Positions 7,534 through 15,872 of a DNA stretch of 64,000 nucleotides are shown in pieces. Source of the stretch: Oerskovia sp042887685 (GTDB lineage: Bacteria; Actinomycetota; Actinomycetes; Actinomycetales; Cellulomonadaceae); contig NZ_JBHVOS010000004.1 in the NCBI RefSeq assembly GCF_042887685.1, positions 62,001 through 126,000 on the forward strand, given 5' to 3'. A program made the position numbers and the translations under genes. Position 1 is the first letter of the stretch. Every line of letters begins with the position of its first letter. The notes below the pieces were generated by a model. The model had not been told where the DNA came from and did no database searches. It was given only the letters and a program-made list of their open reading frames with translations.

Positions 7534-8867
7534 CGGGTCGTCCCTCGCTGGTTGCGGCGTTGGCGGCGGGCGGCGAGCTCGAGCGCGGCACGCGCCCCGC
7601 CACCGGCACTCATCGAGGAGGTCCAGGGGACGACCAGGACGCCGTCGCGTCGTATGGCCTCGAGGCGTTGCTCCCGCTCGAGGCGCGTGATGCGCCACGC
7701 GAGCACGACGCCCGGCTCGTCCCGGGGGACGTCGACGGTCGGCAGGATGTCGACCGCGACGACGGGGTGCCCTGTCGCCCGCCAGGTCTGCGCGATCATG
7801 GCGCTCTCGTCGTCGAGGAACGTCGAGAACATGTACACCAGCGCCGCCGCCGGGATCTGCGGTGGCCGCATGCGCCGACGAGGCTCCCCGATCGGATGGG
7901 CGAGGGCGAGTGCGTGGACGATCCGCTGGAGCTGCCGCTTGCCCGCCGCAGGCGGGAGCGGGCGTCGGATCCATCCCAGGTCCTCGAAACCGACCCGGTC
8001 CCCGCCGTCGAGCGCGGCCTGGGCGACCGACGCCGCGGCATGCCTGGCGATGTCCAGGGACGTCGCCCGATCCATCGGCAGGGGACCTCGCCCCCGCCAC
8101 GTCGTGACGTCCGGACCCACCTCGTCCCGCGAGTCCAGGACGAGGACGACCGTCGCCTCGGCCGTCGCCTGGGTGCGCCGGACGTACAGCGTCTCGAGCC
8201 CGGGCGACCTGCGTGCGGTCGCACGCCAGTCGATGCGGCGCAGACGGTCGCCGGGGGCGAACGGGTGGACGTCGCGGAGCTCGGTCCCGTCGCCGAGACG
8301 CCGGGTCGTGTGCGGACCCGTGAGCCCGGCGAGCTGGCGCGGCAGGGGGAGCAGGCCGAGAGGTTGGGCGGTCGGCAGGACCAGCGTCCCCGGGGACTGG
8401 ACCGCCGCCGGGACCGACTCGACGACCCCCTCCGCTCCCGACGCGACGTGGTCCACCCGGAACATCCGGTGCGGTCCGGTCCTCGCCGAGTGCGTCGTGA
8501 GGTCGAGCGTCCGTGTCCCGTCGACCAGCACCGTGACGTCGGCGTCCTCGTTCCCCGGGCTGGTGACGCGCAGGCGGACCGGTGTGGAGCCGTCGGGCGC
8601 GTCGAGACGAAGCCGCGACCTGAGGTCGCCGGGACGGGTGTCTGCGTCGAGCACGGGCTCGAACGTCGCCACCACGGCCTCGCCCTGCGGCCTGACGCTC
8701 CACCCCCACACCGCGCTGAGCAGCGCAGGAGCACCCAGGACGGCGATGTCCGCGCGACCCGCGAGCAGGCCCGTGGCGAGGAGCACCAGACCGAGCACGA
8801 CGCCGGCGGCGAGGCTCGTCGTCTGCTGCCAGCTCGTCGGGCGCGTCGCCGTGGCGAGCGAGGTCAT
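7530..8867 (-). CDS. DUF58 domain protein
   Basis: The 445-residue protein starts at MTSLATATRP, overlapping the MoxR stop by ATGA. Two hydrophobic segments follow (residues about 14-50). The DUF58 signature HPFAPGDRLRRIDWRATAR lies near residue 220, followed by a vWA-like region with VVLVLDSRDE. DUF58 proteins typically pair with MoxR AAA+ ATPases and transglutaminase or DUF4129 proteins in envelope-linked clusters; the precise function is unknown. It lies in the middle of a co-oriented cluster with MoxR upstream and a membrane protein downstream. Confidence 0.88.
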   Translation of the reverse strand: MTSLATATRPTSWQQTTSLAAGVVLGLVLLATGLLAGRADIAVLGAPALLSAVWGWSVRPQGEAVVATFEPVLDADTRPGDLRSRLRLDAPDGSTPVRLRVTSPGNEDADVTVLVDGTRTLDLTTHSARTGPHRMFRVDHVASGAEGVVESVPAAVQSPGTLVLPTAQPLGLLPLPRQLAGLTGPHTTRRLGDGTELRDVHPFAPGDRLRRIDWRATARRSPGLETLYVRRTQATAEATVVLVLDSRDEVGPDVTTWRGRGPLPMDRATSLDIARHAAASVAQAALDGGDRVGFEDLGWIRRPLPPAAGKRQLQRIVHALALAHPIGEPRRRMRPPQIPAAALVYMFSTFLDDESAMIAQTWRATGHPVVAVDILPTVDVPRDEPGVVLAWRITRLEREQRLEAIRRDGVLVVPWTSSMSAGGGARAALELAARRQRRNQRGTTR

Positions 8868-9853
8868 CGCGTCGCGGAAGCGACCGCAGCAGGGCCGGGG
8901 ACGCGGTCGAGGATGGCGCGGACGATGGTCTGCGGCTGGGCGTTCGAGGCCCAGGCCGTCGGGGTCAGCGTGAGGCGGTGCGCGAGCACCGGGACCGCGA
9001 CCCGCTTGACGTCCTCGGGCAGCACGTAGTCCCTGCCGTCGAGCGCGGCCACGGCGCGGGCGAGCAGCACCAGGTTCTGCGACCCGCGGGGCGACGCGCC
9101 CACCTCGAGCTGGGAGTCGGCGCGCGTGGCCGCGACGAGGTCCACGCAGTACGTGAGGACGTCGGGGTCGACGTCGGTCGCCTCGACCCCGGACTGCATC
9201 GCGAGCACGGTCCGGGCGTCGACGACCTGGCGGACCTCCGCCTGCTCGTCGCGCCGGTCGAGACGACGACGCAGCACCTCGCGCTCCTCGTCGCGGCCCG
9301 GGTACCCGACGCCGAGGCGCACCATGAACCGGTCGAGCTGGGCCTCGGGCAGCGGATACGTGCCCTCGTACTCCACGGGGTTCGACGTCGCGAGGACGTG
9401 GAACGGCCGCTGGAGCGGGTACGTGCTCCCCTCGATCGACACCTGCCGCTCGGCCATGGCCTCGAGGAGGGCGGACTGCGTCTTGGGTGCCGTCCGGTTG
9501 ATCTCGTCCGCCAGGAAGATGCCCGTGAAGACCGGACCGGGTCGGAACACGAAGTCGGTCGTGGCCGGGTCGTACACCGAGGAGCCCGTGATGTCCGCGG
9601 GCAGCAGGTCCGGGGTGCACTGGAGCCGCGCGAAGTCGAGCCCCAGGGCGGTCGCGAGGCTCCGTGCGGCGAGCGTCTTGCCGAGCCCGGGCACGTCCTC
9701 GAACAGGACGTGCCCACCCGCCAGGATCGTGGCGAGCGCGAGCTCGAGCGAGTCCCGCATGCCGACCACGGCCGTGCCGACCTCGTCGAGGATGCGGCGG
9801 CCGTGCGCGGCCACCTCGGGGATGCTGAGCGCGGGGGCAGGGGAGTCCGTCAT
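8864..9853 (-). CDS. MoxR-family AAA+ ATPase
   Basis: The 329-residue protein has Walker A FEDVPGLGKTLAARSLA (about residue 52), Walker B GIFLADEINRTAPKTQSALL, sensor 1 LATSNPVEYEGTYPLPEAQ and the MoxR C-terminal lid beginning near PEDVKRVAVPVLAHRLTL. MoxR ATPases act as chaperone-like remodelers for partner vWA or DUF58 proteins. Its last codons overlap the DUF58 start (ATGA). The start has a GAGAGGCG Shine-Dalgarno sequence. A gap of 79 bp separates it from the upstream membrane-protein gene. Confidence 0.93.
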   Translation of the reverse strand: MTDSPAPALSIPEVAAHGRRILDEVGTAVVGMRDSLELALATILAGGHVLFEDVPGLGKTLAARSLATALGLDFARLQCTPDLLPADITGSSVYDPATTDFVFRPGPVFTGIFLADEINRTAPKTQSALLEAMAERQVSIEGSTYPLQRPFHVLATSNPVEYEGTYPLPEAQLDRFMVRLGVGYPGRDEEREVLRRRLDRRDEQAEVRQVVDARTVLAMQSGVEATDVDPDVLTYCVDLVAATRADSQLEVGASPRGSQNLVLLARAVAALDGRDYVLPEDVKRVAVPVLAHRLTLTPTAWASNAQPQTIVRAILDRVPGPAAVASATR

Positions 9854-9932
9854 CGGGTTCGCCTCTCGGTGCGGGGAGCTGGTTCGTGCGCTGGACGTGC
9901 GGGTCGGCTGCTGCGGCCGACCGTCGTGCTGG

Positions 9933-10469
9933 TCAGGCGTCGGCGCGGGTCTGCTGCTCGTGAGCGCCTCGACCTCTTCCGACGGGCGTGCCGTCCGCGA
10001 GGTTCTCGATCGCGCCCACCCACGAGCGCAGGACCTTCATGGTCGGCGGGCGCAGGTCGGAGGTCATCTGCCGGTGGACCTGCTCGCCGAGCCTCGCCGA
10101 GGCCGCACGCACCTGGTCGGGGTCCGTGCTGCGGAGGTCTATGCCCTCGCCGGCGAGAGCCGTGGCCGCGAGCGCCCGCACGCGTTGGTGTGCGCGTTCG
10201 CTGACGCGTCCGTGGCTTCCGTGCATGGCCCAGGTGAGGTCGGAGAGGTCGCGGCGTGCGCCGTCGCGGTTGGTGTCGGGCAGTGCGTGGTGCTGGGGGT
10301 CGTGTCCGGCGTCGGTGCGTCGGGCGAGGACGAGGGCGATGAGGAGGGCGACGGTGAGGGCGATGGCGTGGGGGAGGTCGAGTCCGAGGTAGGCGAGGGT
10401 GATGCCGGTGGCGACGAGGAGCGTCGCGGGGGTGAGGATCTTCTTGTCGGTGGTGGGTCGGAGCTTCAT
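9933..10469 (-). CDS. hypothetical membrane protein in the DUF4129/MoxR cluster
   Basis: The 178-residue protein starts MKLRPTTDKK and has a helical hairpin (ILTPATLLVATGITLAYLGL and IALTVALLIALVLARR, residues 11-50). The rest is a soluble Arg/Asp-rich helical domain with no motif I recognise. The start overlaps the DUF4129 stop by ATGA. Its conserved place between DUF4129 and MoxR suggests a structural membrane component. Confidence 0.75.
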   Translation of the reverse strand: MKLRPTTDKKILTPATLLVATGITLAYLGLDLPHAIALTVALLIALVLARRTDAGHDPQHHALPDTNRDGARRDLSDLTWAMHGSHGRVSERAHQRVRALAATALAGEGIDLRSTDPDQVRAASARLGEQVHRQMTSDLRPPTMKVLRSWVGAIENLADGTPVGRGRGAHEQQTRADA

Positions 10470-11233
10470 CGCGTCTCTCCTCGGGGGGCCTGTGTGCCGG
10501 TGGTGGCGTGGTCCTGGGGTTCGTCGCTGTGGTGGGTGACGGGGGGCGTGAAGGCGACGGCGAGGCGTGCGAGGCAGTCGCGGGCGGCGTCGACGTCGTG
10601 GGGGGTGAGGGGGTGGGTGGTGAAGCGTGCCCGCTGGTAGAGCCTCAGGAGGGTGGTGACGGCGTCGGGGTCGGCGGGGGTGGCGTCGAGGACGGTCGTG
10701 GTGAACTCGGTGGGGGTCTGTGCGGGGTGCCGGCGGTGGCCGGTGTCGGCGGCGGCGTCCTCGAGCGCTATCCAGGCGGCGGTGACGGCGTCGCGGGGGG
10801 TGGCGGCGGTGTCGAGGAGGTGCTGGGCGTGCTGGACGCCGCGGCGGAGTGCGGGGAGCTGGACGGTGAGGTCGGGGGTGGTGGTGATGCTGGCGCCGGT
10901 GGCGACGTGGTCGTGGGGGGTGGGGGCGGGCGCGGCGGGTTCGCGGGTGCGGCGGCGCAGGTGCACGATCGCGAGGACGGCGAGCACGACGGCGACGAGT
11001 ATCGCCAGGTAGGTCATGTACTCGCCGATGCTGAGGCCGGTCGCGCGCTCGTCGAGGCCTTCGCGGAAGAGCGCGGTGTCCTCGGAGCGGAGCACGGGTG
11101 GGGTGGGTGCGACGGTGCTGGGGATGGTCGTGACGGGCTCGAGCCGGAAGCTCCAGCGGTTCCCGGCGGCGGCGCCGACGAGGACGAGGGCGATCAGGAC
11201 GACGACACCCCCAAGTCGCGTCCGGTTGCTCAT
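10466..11233 (-). CDS. DUF4129 domain protein
   Basis: The 255-residue protein starts at MSNRTRLGG, overlapping the DUF3866 stop (ATGA). It has an N-terminal transmembrane helix (GGVVVLIALVLVGAAAG), a second one (YLAILVAVVLAVLAIVHL, about residues 73-90), and a C-terminal DUF4129 domain with ATPRDAVTAAWIALEDAAA and LYQRARFTTHPLTPHDVDAA. DUF4129 is usually found beside or fused to transglutaminase proteins and in MoxR/DUF58 clusters. No transglutaminase gene is present here. Confidence 0.82.
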   Translation of the reverse strand: MSNRTRLGGVVVLIALVLVGAAAGNRWSFRLEPVTTIPSTVAPTPPVLRSEDTALFREGLDERATGLSIGEYMTYLAILVAVVLAVLAIVHLRRRTREPAAPAPTPHDHVATGASITTTPDLTVQLPALRRGVQHAQHLLDTAATPRDAVTAAWIALEDAAADTGHRRHPAQTPTEFTTTVLDATPADPDAVTTLLRLYQRARFTTHPLTPHDVDAARDCLARLAVAFTPPVTHHSDEPQDHATTGTQAPRGETR

Positions 11234-12402
11234 GCTGGTCGGTTCCTCTCGGCGTGCACGCCGGCGGCTGCGGCGGTCAGGAAGGCGGCGGGGTCGTCGT
11301 CGAGCCCGCGTCCCATGGTGGACAGGCCCACGGGGGTGGTGCGCAGCGCTCCGAGGAGCGGGGCGTCGGCGTCGGCGTGGACGAGGTGGTGGCGTCCGTG
11401 GGGTGCGGCGAGGTGCGCGGCCTGCTCGGTGATGCGTGCGGTGAGGGCGGATCCCCACCCGGGGAGGGCCTCGATGTCGGCGCTTGGACGGGGGACGACG
11501 ACGTCGCTGGCCGCGAGCGCCACGCGGCCGTAGGCGGTCAGGGAGTGGTGGGAGATGCCGAGGTGGCGGTCGCGGGGGTCTGCGCCGGAGACGCGCAGGG
11601 AGGCGACGGGGCGTCCGCCGAGGGTGGCGGCGGCGTTGAGGGCTTCACCGGCGGCGACGCCGGAGAAGCCCCAGCGGGTGCCGGTGCCGAGGTTGCCGGG
11701 GCCTTGGGTGACGATGGCGAGGTCGGCGCCGGTGACGTGGCGGGCGGCGAGGAGGCCGGTGTGGACGGTGACGGCTTCGTGGTCTCCGCCGTAGGCCTGG
11801 CCGACGGTGAGGCAGGTGTGGAGCCAGTCGGCGTCGCGCAGTGCGGCGATGGTGCGGGAGAACGCGGCGGGCAGGGCGCCGCCGTCGGTCATGACGTAGG
11901 CGATGCGTGGGGTGGGGCGTCCGTCCTGGGCGGCTGCGAGGCGGGCGCCGGCGGCGATGGCGGGCAGGGCGGAGTGGAGGTCGGCGACGACGACGGGCAT
12001 GCCGTGGAGGTCGTCGGCGTCGCGCAGGGTGTCGTGGTGGGGGGACTCCTGCTCGTCGACGCCCAGCACGAGGGCCTGGAGGGGCGTGTAGCGGGCTTTG
12101 ACGAGGTGTCCGGGCCCGGGGGCGGGGTCGGGGGGCAGCGTTCCGGGCAGGGCGACGACGAGGGCGTACCCGCCGGTGCCGAGGCCTCGGGCGAGCGCGG
12201 AGACGTTGAGGAGGACCTGGTCGCCGACCTGGGGTTCGCCGACGAGCTGCGGGTAGGCGAGGGCGCGCACGGTGCGGGGGCGTTCCTCGGTGCCGGGGGC
12301 GGTGGTGGCGGGCAGGGGTTCGTCGAGCTCGACGGTCACTTCCTGCGCGCCTTGCCATGCCCTGCCGCGGGAGATCACCCTTGCACTACGCCACGTCATC
12401 AC
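11230..12402 (-). CDS. DUF3866 family protein
   Basis: The 390-residue protein matches the DUF3866 family: N-terminal beta domain to about residue 110, then a Rossmann-like region with VVVADLHSALPAIAAGARLA, RIAYVMTDGGALPAAFSRT, LAIVTQGPGNLGTGTRWGFS and HHSLTAYGRVALAA. The biochemical role is unknown. A GTG at 12402 lies seven bases after TATCCT (12410-12415 on the complement), so the GTG, giving MM at the N-terminus, is preferred over the adjacent ATG at 12399. It is the first gene of the operon that continues through DUF4129, MoxR and DUF58, and is divergent from pafB with only 35 bp between starts. Confidence 0.85.
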   Translation of the reverse strand: MMTWRSARVISRGRAWQGAQEVTVELDEPLPATTAPGTEERPRTVRALAYPQLVGEPQVGDQVLLNVSALARGLGTGGYALVVALPGTLPPDPAPGPGHLVKARYTPLQALVLGVDEQESPHHDTLRDADDLHGMPVVVADLHSALPAIAAGARLAAAQDGRPTPRIAYVMTDGGALPAAFSRTIAALRDADWLHTCLTVGQAYGGDHEAVTVHTGLLAARHVTGADLAIVTQGPGNLGTGTRWGFSGVAAGEALNAAATLGGRPVASLRVSGADPRDRHLGISHHSLTAYGRVALAASDVVVPRPSADIEALPGWGSALTARITEQAAHLAAPHGRHHLVHADADAPLLGALRTTPVGLSTMGRGLDDDPAAFLTAAAAGVHAERNRPA

Positions 12403-12437
12403 ACGGGTGAGGATAGCGTTCGTTAGCGTGGGTGCCG
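12403..12437. promoter_or_regulatory. compact divergent promoter region DUF3866/pafB
   Basis: A minus-strand -10 TATCCT (12410-12415) and plus-strand TAGCGT hexamers (12414-12419 and 12424-12429) lie within 35 bp. Both genes would be leaderless and their core promoters must interleave. No strong -35 boxes are visible. Confidence 0.5.
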
Positions 12438-13499
12438 ATGCCTGATCAGACGAGTCAACCAGTCAACCCTGCCACGAGGCTCTTGAACCTCGTGATCGCC
12501 CTCGTGAACACGAGCGTGTCGATGACGAAGCAGCAGATCCGGACGAGTGTCGCGGGGTATGGCGATGCGCCGTCCCCTGAGGCGTTCGAGCGGATGTTCG
12601 AGCGCGACAAGGACTCCTTGCGCGACCTCGGGATTCCGATCGTGACGGTCGACGCCGGGGGGCACAGCGACGACGTCGGGTACCGGATCGACCAGGACGC
12701 GTACGCGCTGCCTGCGGTCGACCTGACCCCGGCGGAGTTCGGGGTGCTGTCCCTGGCGGCGCAGTTCTGGCAGGACAAGACCTTGCGCACGGACATCTCG
12801 CGCGCCTTGACGAAGCTGCGGGCGGCGGGTGCGGGGGAGGTCGCGAACGACGCGGTCGCGGGCCTCGCTCCGCGGGTGCGGGCGGTGGGTGACGCGTACG
12901 GGCCTCTGCTCGACGCGATCGAGGCGCTGCGCCCGGTGTCGTTCACGTACCGGGCGGCCTCCACGGGCGAGGTGCGGGACCGCACGGTCGAGCCGTGGCG
13001 GATCGCGGCCCGCCGCGGAGGGTGGTACCTCCTCGGGTTCGACCGCGAGCGCCGGGCACCGCGTGCGTACCGGCTGAGCCGGATCGAGGGCCGGGTGCGT
13101 CTGCTGGGGCGTGCGGGAGCGTTCGTCATCCCGGACGGGGTGGACGTGGACGCGCTCCTGGGGGCGCGGGCCGGGCAGGAGCAGGTGGCGGCCCTGGCGA
13201 TCGGGCCGGAGCGGGCCGAGGCGTTGCGGGCGCGTGGGCGCAGCGACGGTGACGGTCCGGGCGCGGGGCCGCGCGCGGACGGGCGTGACGTCGTGCACGT
13301 GTCGTTCACGAACCAGCACGCGTTCGCGGACGAGATCGCGGGGTACGGGGACGCGGTCGTGGTCCTGAGCCCTGCGGGGCCTGCGGGGCTGCGGGACGCG
13401 GTGGTGCGCCGGCTGGTGGCGGCGGCCCGCCTGGGGCGGGCGCCGGGCGCGGGGGCGCAGGGGAACGGTACGACGAGCACGGAGGAGCAGCGTGGCTGA
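12438..13499 (+). CDS. pafB: PafB, WYL-domain transcriptional regulator
   Basis: The 353-residue protein (ATG at 12438) has an N-terminal winged-helix region (LLNLVIALVNTSVSMTKQQI; RMFERDKDSLRDLGIPI), a central WYL domain with GGWYLLGFDRERRAPRAYRL (about residue 195) and a C-terminal WCX domain. In mycobacteria PafB and PafC form a heteromeric activator of a LexA-independent DNA-damage response. The downstream pafC overlaps by 8 bp. TAGCGT ends eight bases upstream of the ATG, so the message is probably leaderless; a GTG six bases earlier is the alternative start. The proteasome-related gene pafA is not adjacent. Confidence 0.9.
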   Translation: MPDQTSQPVNPATRLLNLVIALVNTSVSMTKQQIRTSVAGYGDAPSPEAFERMFERDKDSLRDLGIPIVTVDAGGHSDDVGYRIDQDAYALPAVDLTPAEFGVLSLAAQFWQDKTLRTDISRALTKLRAAGAGEVANDAVAGLAPRVRAVGDAYGPLLDAIEALRPVSFTYRAASTGEVRDRTVEPWRIAARRGGWYLLGFDRERRAPRAYRLSRIEGRVRLLGRAGAFVIPDGVDVDALLGARAGQEQVAALAIGPERAEALRARGRSDGDGPGAGPRADGRDVVHVSFTNQHAFADEIAGYGDAVVVLSPAGPAGLRDAVVRRLVAAARLGRAPGAGAQGNGTTSTEEQRG

Positions 13500-14499
13500 G
13501 CGCGCGGACGACCGGTTGGTGCGACTGCTGGGCATCGTCAGCTATCTGGACGGTGCGGGTGGGGTCCCGGTCGAGGAGCTCGCTTCCCGGTTCGGGGTGA
13601 CGACCCGGCAGATCGTGGAGGACGTCGACGCCCTGTGGGTCTCGGGCACCCCCGGGTACTGGCCGGACGACCTGATCGACTTCGACGCGGACTCCCTCGA
13701 GCGGGGCGTGGTGCGGCTCACGGAGGCGCGTGGCATGACGCGGCCCCTGCGGCTGGGCACGCGGGAGGCGGTCGCGCTGATCGCGGCCCTGCGTGCCATG
13801 GGGGAGACCCCGGCGGTGCGCTCGGACCGGGCGCGGGCCGACGTCGTCGCGTCCGTCCTGGACAAGCTCACCGGGGCGACGGGCGAGGCGGCCGCGGCCC
13901 TGGACGTGCGCCTGTCTCCTGACGGCGCCCCCGAGGTCGTCGCGGCGGTGTCCTCGGCGCTGGCGAACCGGCACCGGCTGCGCGTGCGGTACGTGACGAG
14001 CGCCGACGTCGTGTCCGAGCGGGAGATCGACCCCGTGGCGCTGCACACCCAGGACGCGTACTCCTACCTCCTCGCGTGGTGCCACCGTGCGCAGGGGCAG
14101 CGCACGTTCCGCCTCGACCGGCTCCTGGCCGCGACCGAGCTCGACGTCCCCGCGGGCGAGCACGACCTGCCGACCGAGGTCGACTTCACGCCCACGGGTG
14201 ACGCGCCGCTCGCGACGATCACGTTCGCGAGCCCGGCGCGCTGGGTCGCGGAGCAGGTCCCCGTCGAGAAGGTCCGCAACCTGCCCGACGGCGCGTTCGA
14301 GGTCTCCCTGCGCGTCACCAATCCCGTGTGGTTGCGCCGCCTGCTCCTCGAGCACGCCCGCCACGTCCTGGCCGTGGCTCCCCAGGAGGTCGCCGACGAC
14401 GTCGCGCAGGCCGCGAGCGCCGCCCTGGCCGCGTACGGGACGGGCGACGGGGACGGCGCGACCGGGCCGGCGGGGTCCGCGGGCGCATCGGCGAACTAG
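13492..14499 (+). CDS. pafC: PafC, WYL-domain transcriptional regulator
   Basis: The 335-residue protein starts with GTG (VAERADDRL) preceded by a GGAGGAG Shine-Dalgarno sequence inside pafB. HTH region: VEELASRFGVTTRQIVEDVD (about residues 23-42). The WYL-like core around residues 165-205 includes LHTQDAYSYLLAWCHRAQGQ, followed by the WCX domain ending PVWLRRLLLEHARHVLAVAP. It is the partner of PafB in the DNA-damage-responsive activator. Order pafB-pafC-(membrane protein)-tatA-tatC-...-helY parallels mycobacteria. Confidence 0.92.
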   Translation: MAERADDRLVRLLGIVSYLDGAGGVPVEELASRFGVTTRQIVEDVDALWVSGTPGYWPDDLIDFDADSLERGVVRLTEARGMTRPLRLGTREAVALIAALRAMGETPAVRSDRARADVVASVLDKLTGATGEAAAALDVRLSPDGAPEVVAAVSSALANRHRLRVRYVTSADVVSEREIDPVALHTQDAYSYLLAWCHRAQGQRTFRLDRLLAATELDVPAGEHDLPTEVDFTPTGDAPLATITFASPARWVAEQVPVEKVRNLPDGAFEVSLRVTNPVWLRRLLLEHARHVLAVAPQEVADDVAQAASAALAAYGTGDGDGATGPAGSAGASAN

Positions 14500-14509
14500 G
14501 CTGGGTCGT

Positions 14510-14836
14510 ATGTGGTTCACCATCTGGTCGGTCCTGGTCGTCGGCACGCTCGTCGGCGCGTTCTTCCTGGGGCGCGACCTGTGGCGCAAGGCCAGGGCGT
14601 TGTTCGCGCAGATGTCGGAGTCGGCGCTCGTGATGGACCGGTTCGTGCGGCGCACGGACGAGATCACGGCGTCGTTGGCGGCGTCGGCGCCCAGCACGGC
14701 GCCCACCCTCTTCGACGACCCGGTCCTCCTGCACGAGCGGGTCGAGGAGCTGCGCGCGCAGCGCGCGGAGCGCCGGGTGGGACGCAGGACCCGCAACAAG
14801 GTGACGTGGGACCGGTGGCGCCGATTCAACGCGTAG
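14510..14836 (+). CDS. small single-helix membrane protein upstream of tatA
   Basis: The 108-residue protein opens with a transmembrane helix (WFTIWSVLVVGTLVGAFFLG) and continues as a charged, probably helical cytoplasmic domain ending RNKVTWDRWRRFNA. I recognise no family. TAGGCT (14497-14502) sits seven bases before the ATG, giving it its own leaderless promoter overlapping the pafC stop codon. Position suggests a link with Tat or envelope function, but nothing in the sequence proves that. Confidence 0.7.
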   Translation: MWFTIWSVLVVGTLVGAFFLGRDLWRKARALFAQMSESALVMDRFVRRTDEITASLAASAPSTAPTLFDDPVLLHERVEELRAQRAERRVGRRTRNKVTWDRWRRFNA

Positions 14837-14882
14837 GATCTGCGACAACAAGACTTGCGTCCGACTCCAAGGGAGCCATCTC

Positions 14883-15080
14883 ATGGGCATGCTGAAGCCC
14901 TGGCACATCATCGTTCTTGTCGTCGTCGTCCTGCTCCTGTTCGGGGCGAAGCGACTTCCTGACCTGGCCCGCAGCGTGGGTCAGTCGCTCAAGATCTTCA
15001 AGAGCGAGGTCAAGGACCTGCGCGACGACGACAAGCCCGCGGAGCCTGCCGTCAAGGATGACGACGCCCCCAAGGCCTGA
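14883..15080 (+). CDS. tatA: Sec-independent protein translocase TatA
   Basis: The 65-residue protein has the canonical layout: short N-terminal transmembrane helix (WHIIVLVVVVLLLFGAKRLP) with the Phe-Gly hinge, amphipathic helix (DLARSVGQSLKIFKSEVKDL) and an acidic tail. TatA oligomers form the translocation path for folded twin-arginine proteins at the cytoplasmic membrane. An AAGGGAG Shine-Dalgarno sequence precedes the ATG. tatC follows three bases after the stop; no tatB is in this locus. Confidence 0.95.
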   Translation: MGMLKPWHIIVLVVVVLLLFGAKRLPDLARSVGQSLKIFKSEVKDLRDDDKPAEPAVKDDDAPKA

Positions 15081-15083
15081 TCC

Positions 15084-15872
15084 GTGGCCGGTTCGACGAA
15101 GACGGCCAGGTCCTCCGAGGGGCGCATGCCGCTGCGCGAGCACCTGCTCGAGATCCGCAAGCGGCTCTTCCTGGTCTCGTGCGGGCTCGTCGTGGGCGCG
15201 ATCGGCGGCTGGTTCCTGTACGAGCCGCTGCTGTCTGCGCTCCAGGCGCCCCTCGAGGCGGCGGCGGCCGCGCAGAACAAGGTCATCAACCTGAACTACT
15301 CGGGCATGGCGACCGCGCTCGACATGAAGATCAAGGTCTCCTTGTTCCTCGGTGTGCTCGTGACGTGCCCGTGGTGGCTGTACCAGCTGTGGGCCTTCAT
15401 CACGCCGGGCCTGACCCGCAAGGAACGCCGCTACGCCGTGGGCTTCCTGGGGGCATCGGTGCCCCTGTTCCTCGGCGGTGTCGCCCTGGCCTGGTGGGTC
15501 CTGCCGCACGCGGTCGACATCCTCGCGGCGTTCGTGCCCGAGGGCGCGACGAACCTCACCGACGCGCAGGGCTACCTGAGCTTCGTGATGCGCCTGGTCC
15601 TGGCGTTCGGGCTCGCGTTCGTCCTGCCCGTGGTGCTGGTCGCCCTGAACTTCGCGGGCCTGGTCCGCTCCACGGCCCTGCTCGCCGGGTGGCGCTGGGC
15701 CGTCCTCATCGCGTTCGTCTTCGCGGCCGTCATGACCCCCACGCCCGACGCGCTCACGATGATCTTCGTCGCGCTGCCCATCTGCGTCCTGTACTTCGGC
15801 GCCGTCGGGATCGCGATCCTGCGCGACCGCAGCACCGACAAGCGCCGCGCCGCCGCGCTCTCCGGTGCCTGA
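15084..15872 (+). CDS. tatC: Sec-independent protein translocase TatC
   Basis: The 262-residue protein has six hydrophobic helices and family landmarks: MPLREHLLEIRKRLF at the N-terminus (signal-peptide-binding face), PWWLYQLWAFITPGLTRKE after helix 2, and FRMP-type VMTPTPDALTMIFVALPI near helix 5-6. It recognises twin-arginine signal peptides with TatA/B. GTG start three bases after tatA, so the two are co-translated. The lipid-kinase gene overlaps its end by 8 bp. Confidence 0.95.
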   Translation: MAGSTKTARSSEGRMPLREHLLEIRKRLFLVSCGLVVGAIGGWFLYEPLLSALQAPLEAAAAAQNKVINLNYSGMATALDMKIKVSLFLGVLVTCPWWLYQLWAFITPGLTRKERRYAVGFLGASVPLFLGGVALAWWVLPHAVDILAAFVPEGATNLTDAQGYLSFVMRLVLAFGLAFVLPVVLVALNFAGLVRSTALLAGWRWAVLIAFVFAAVMTPTPDALTMIFVALPICVLYFGAVGIAILRDRSTDKRRAAALSGA

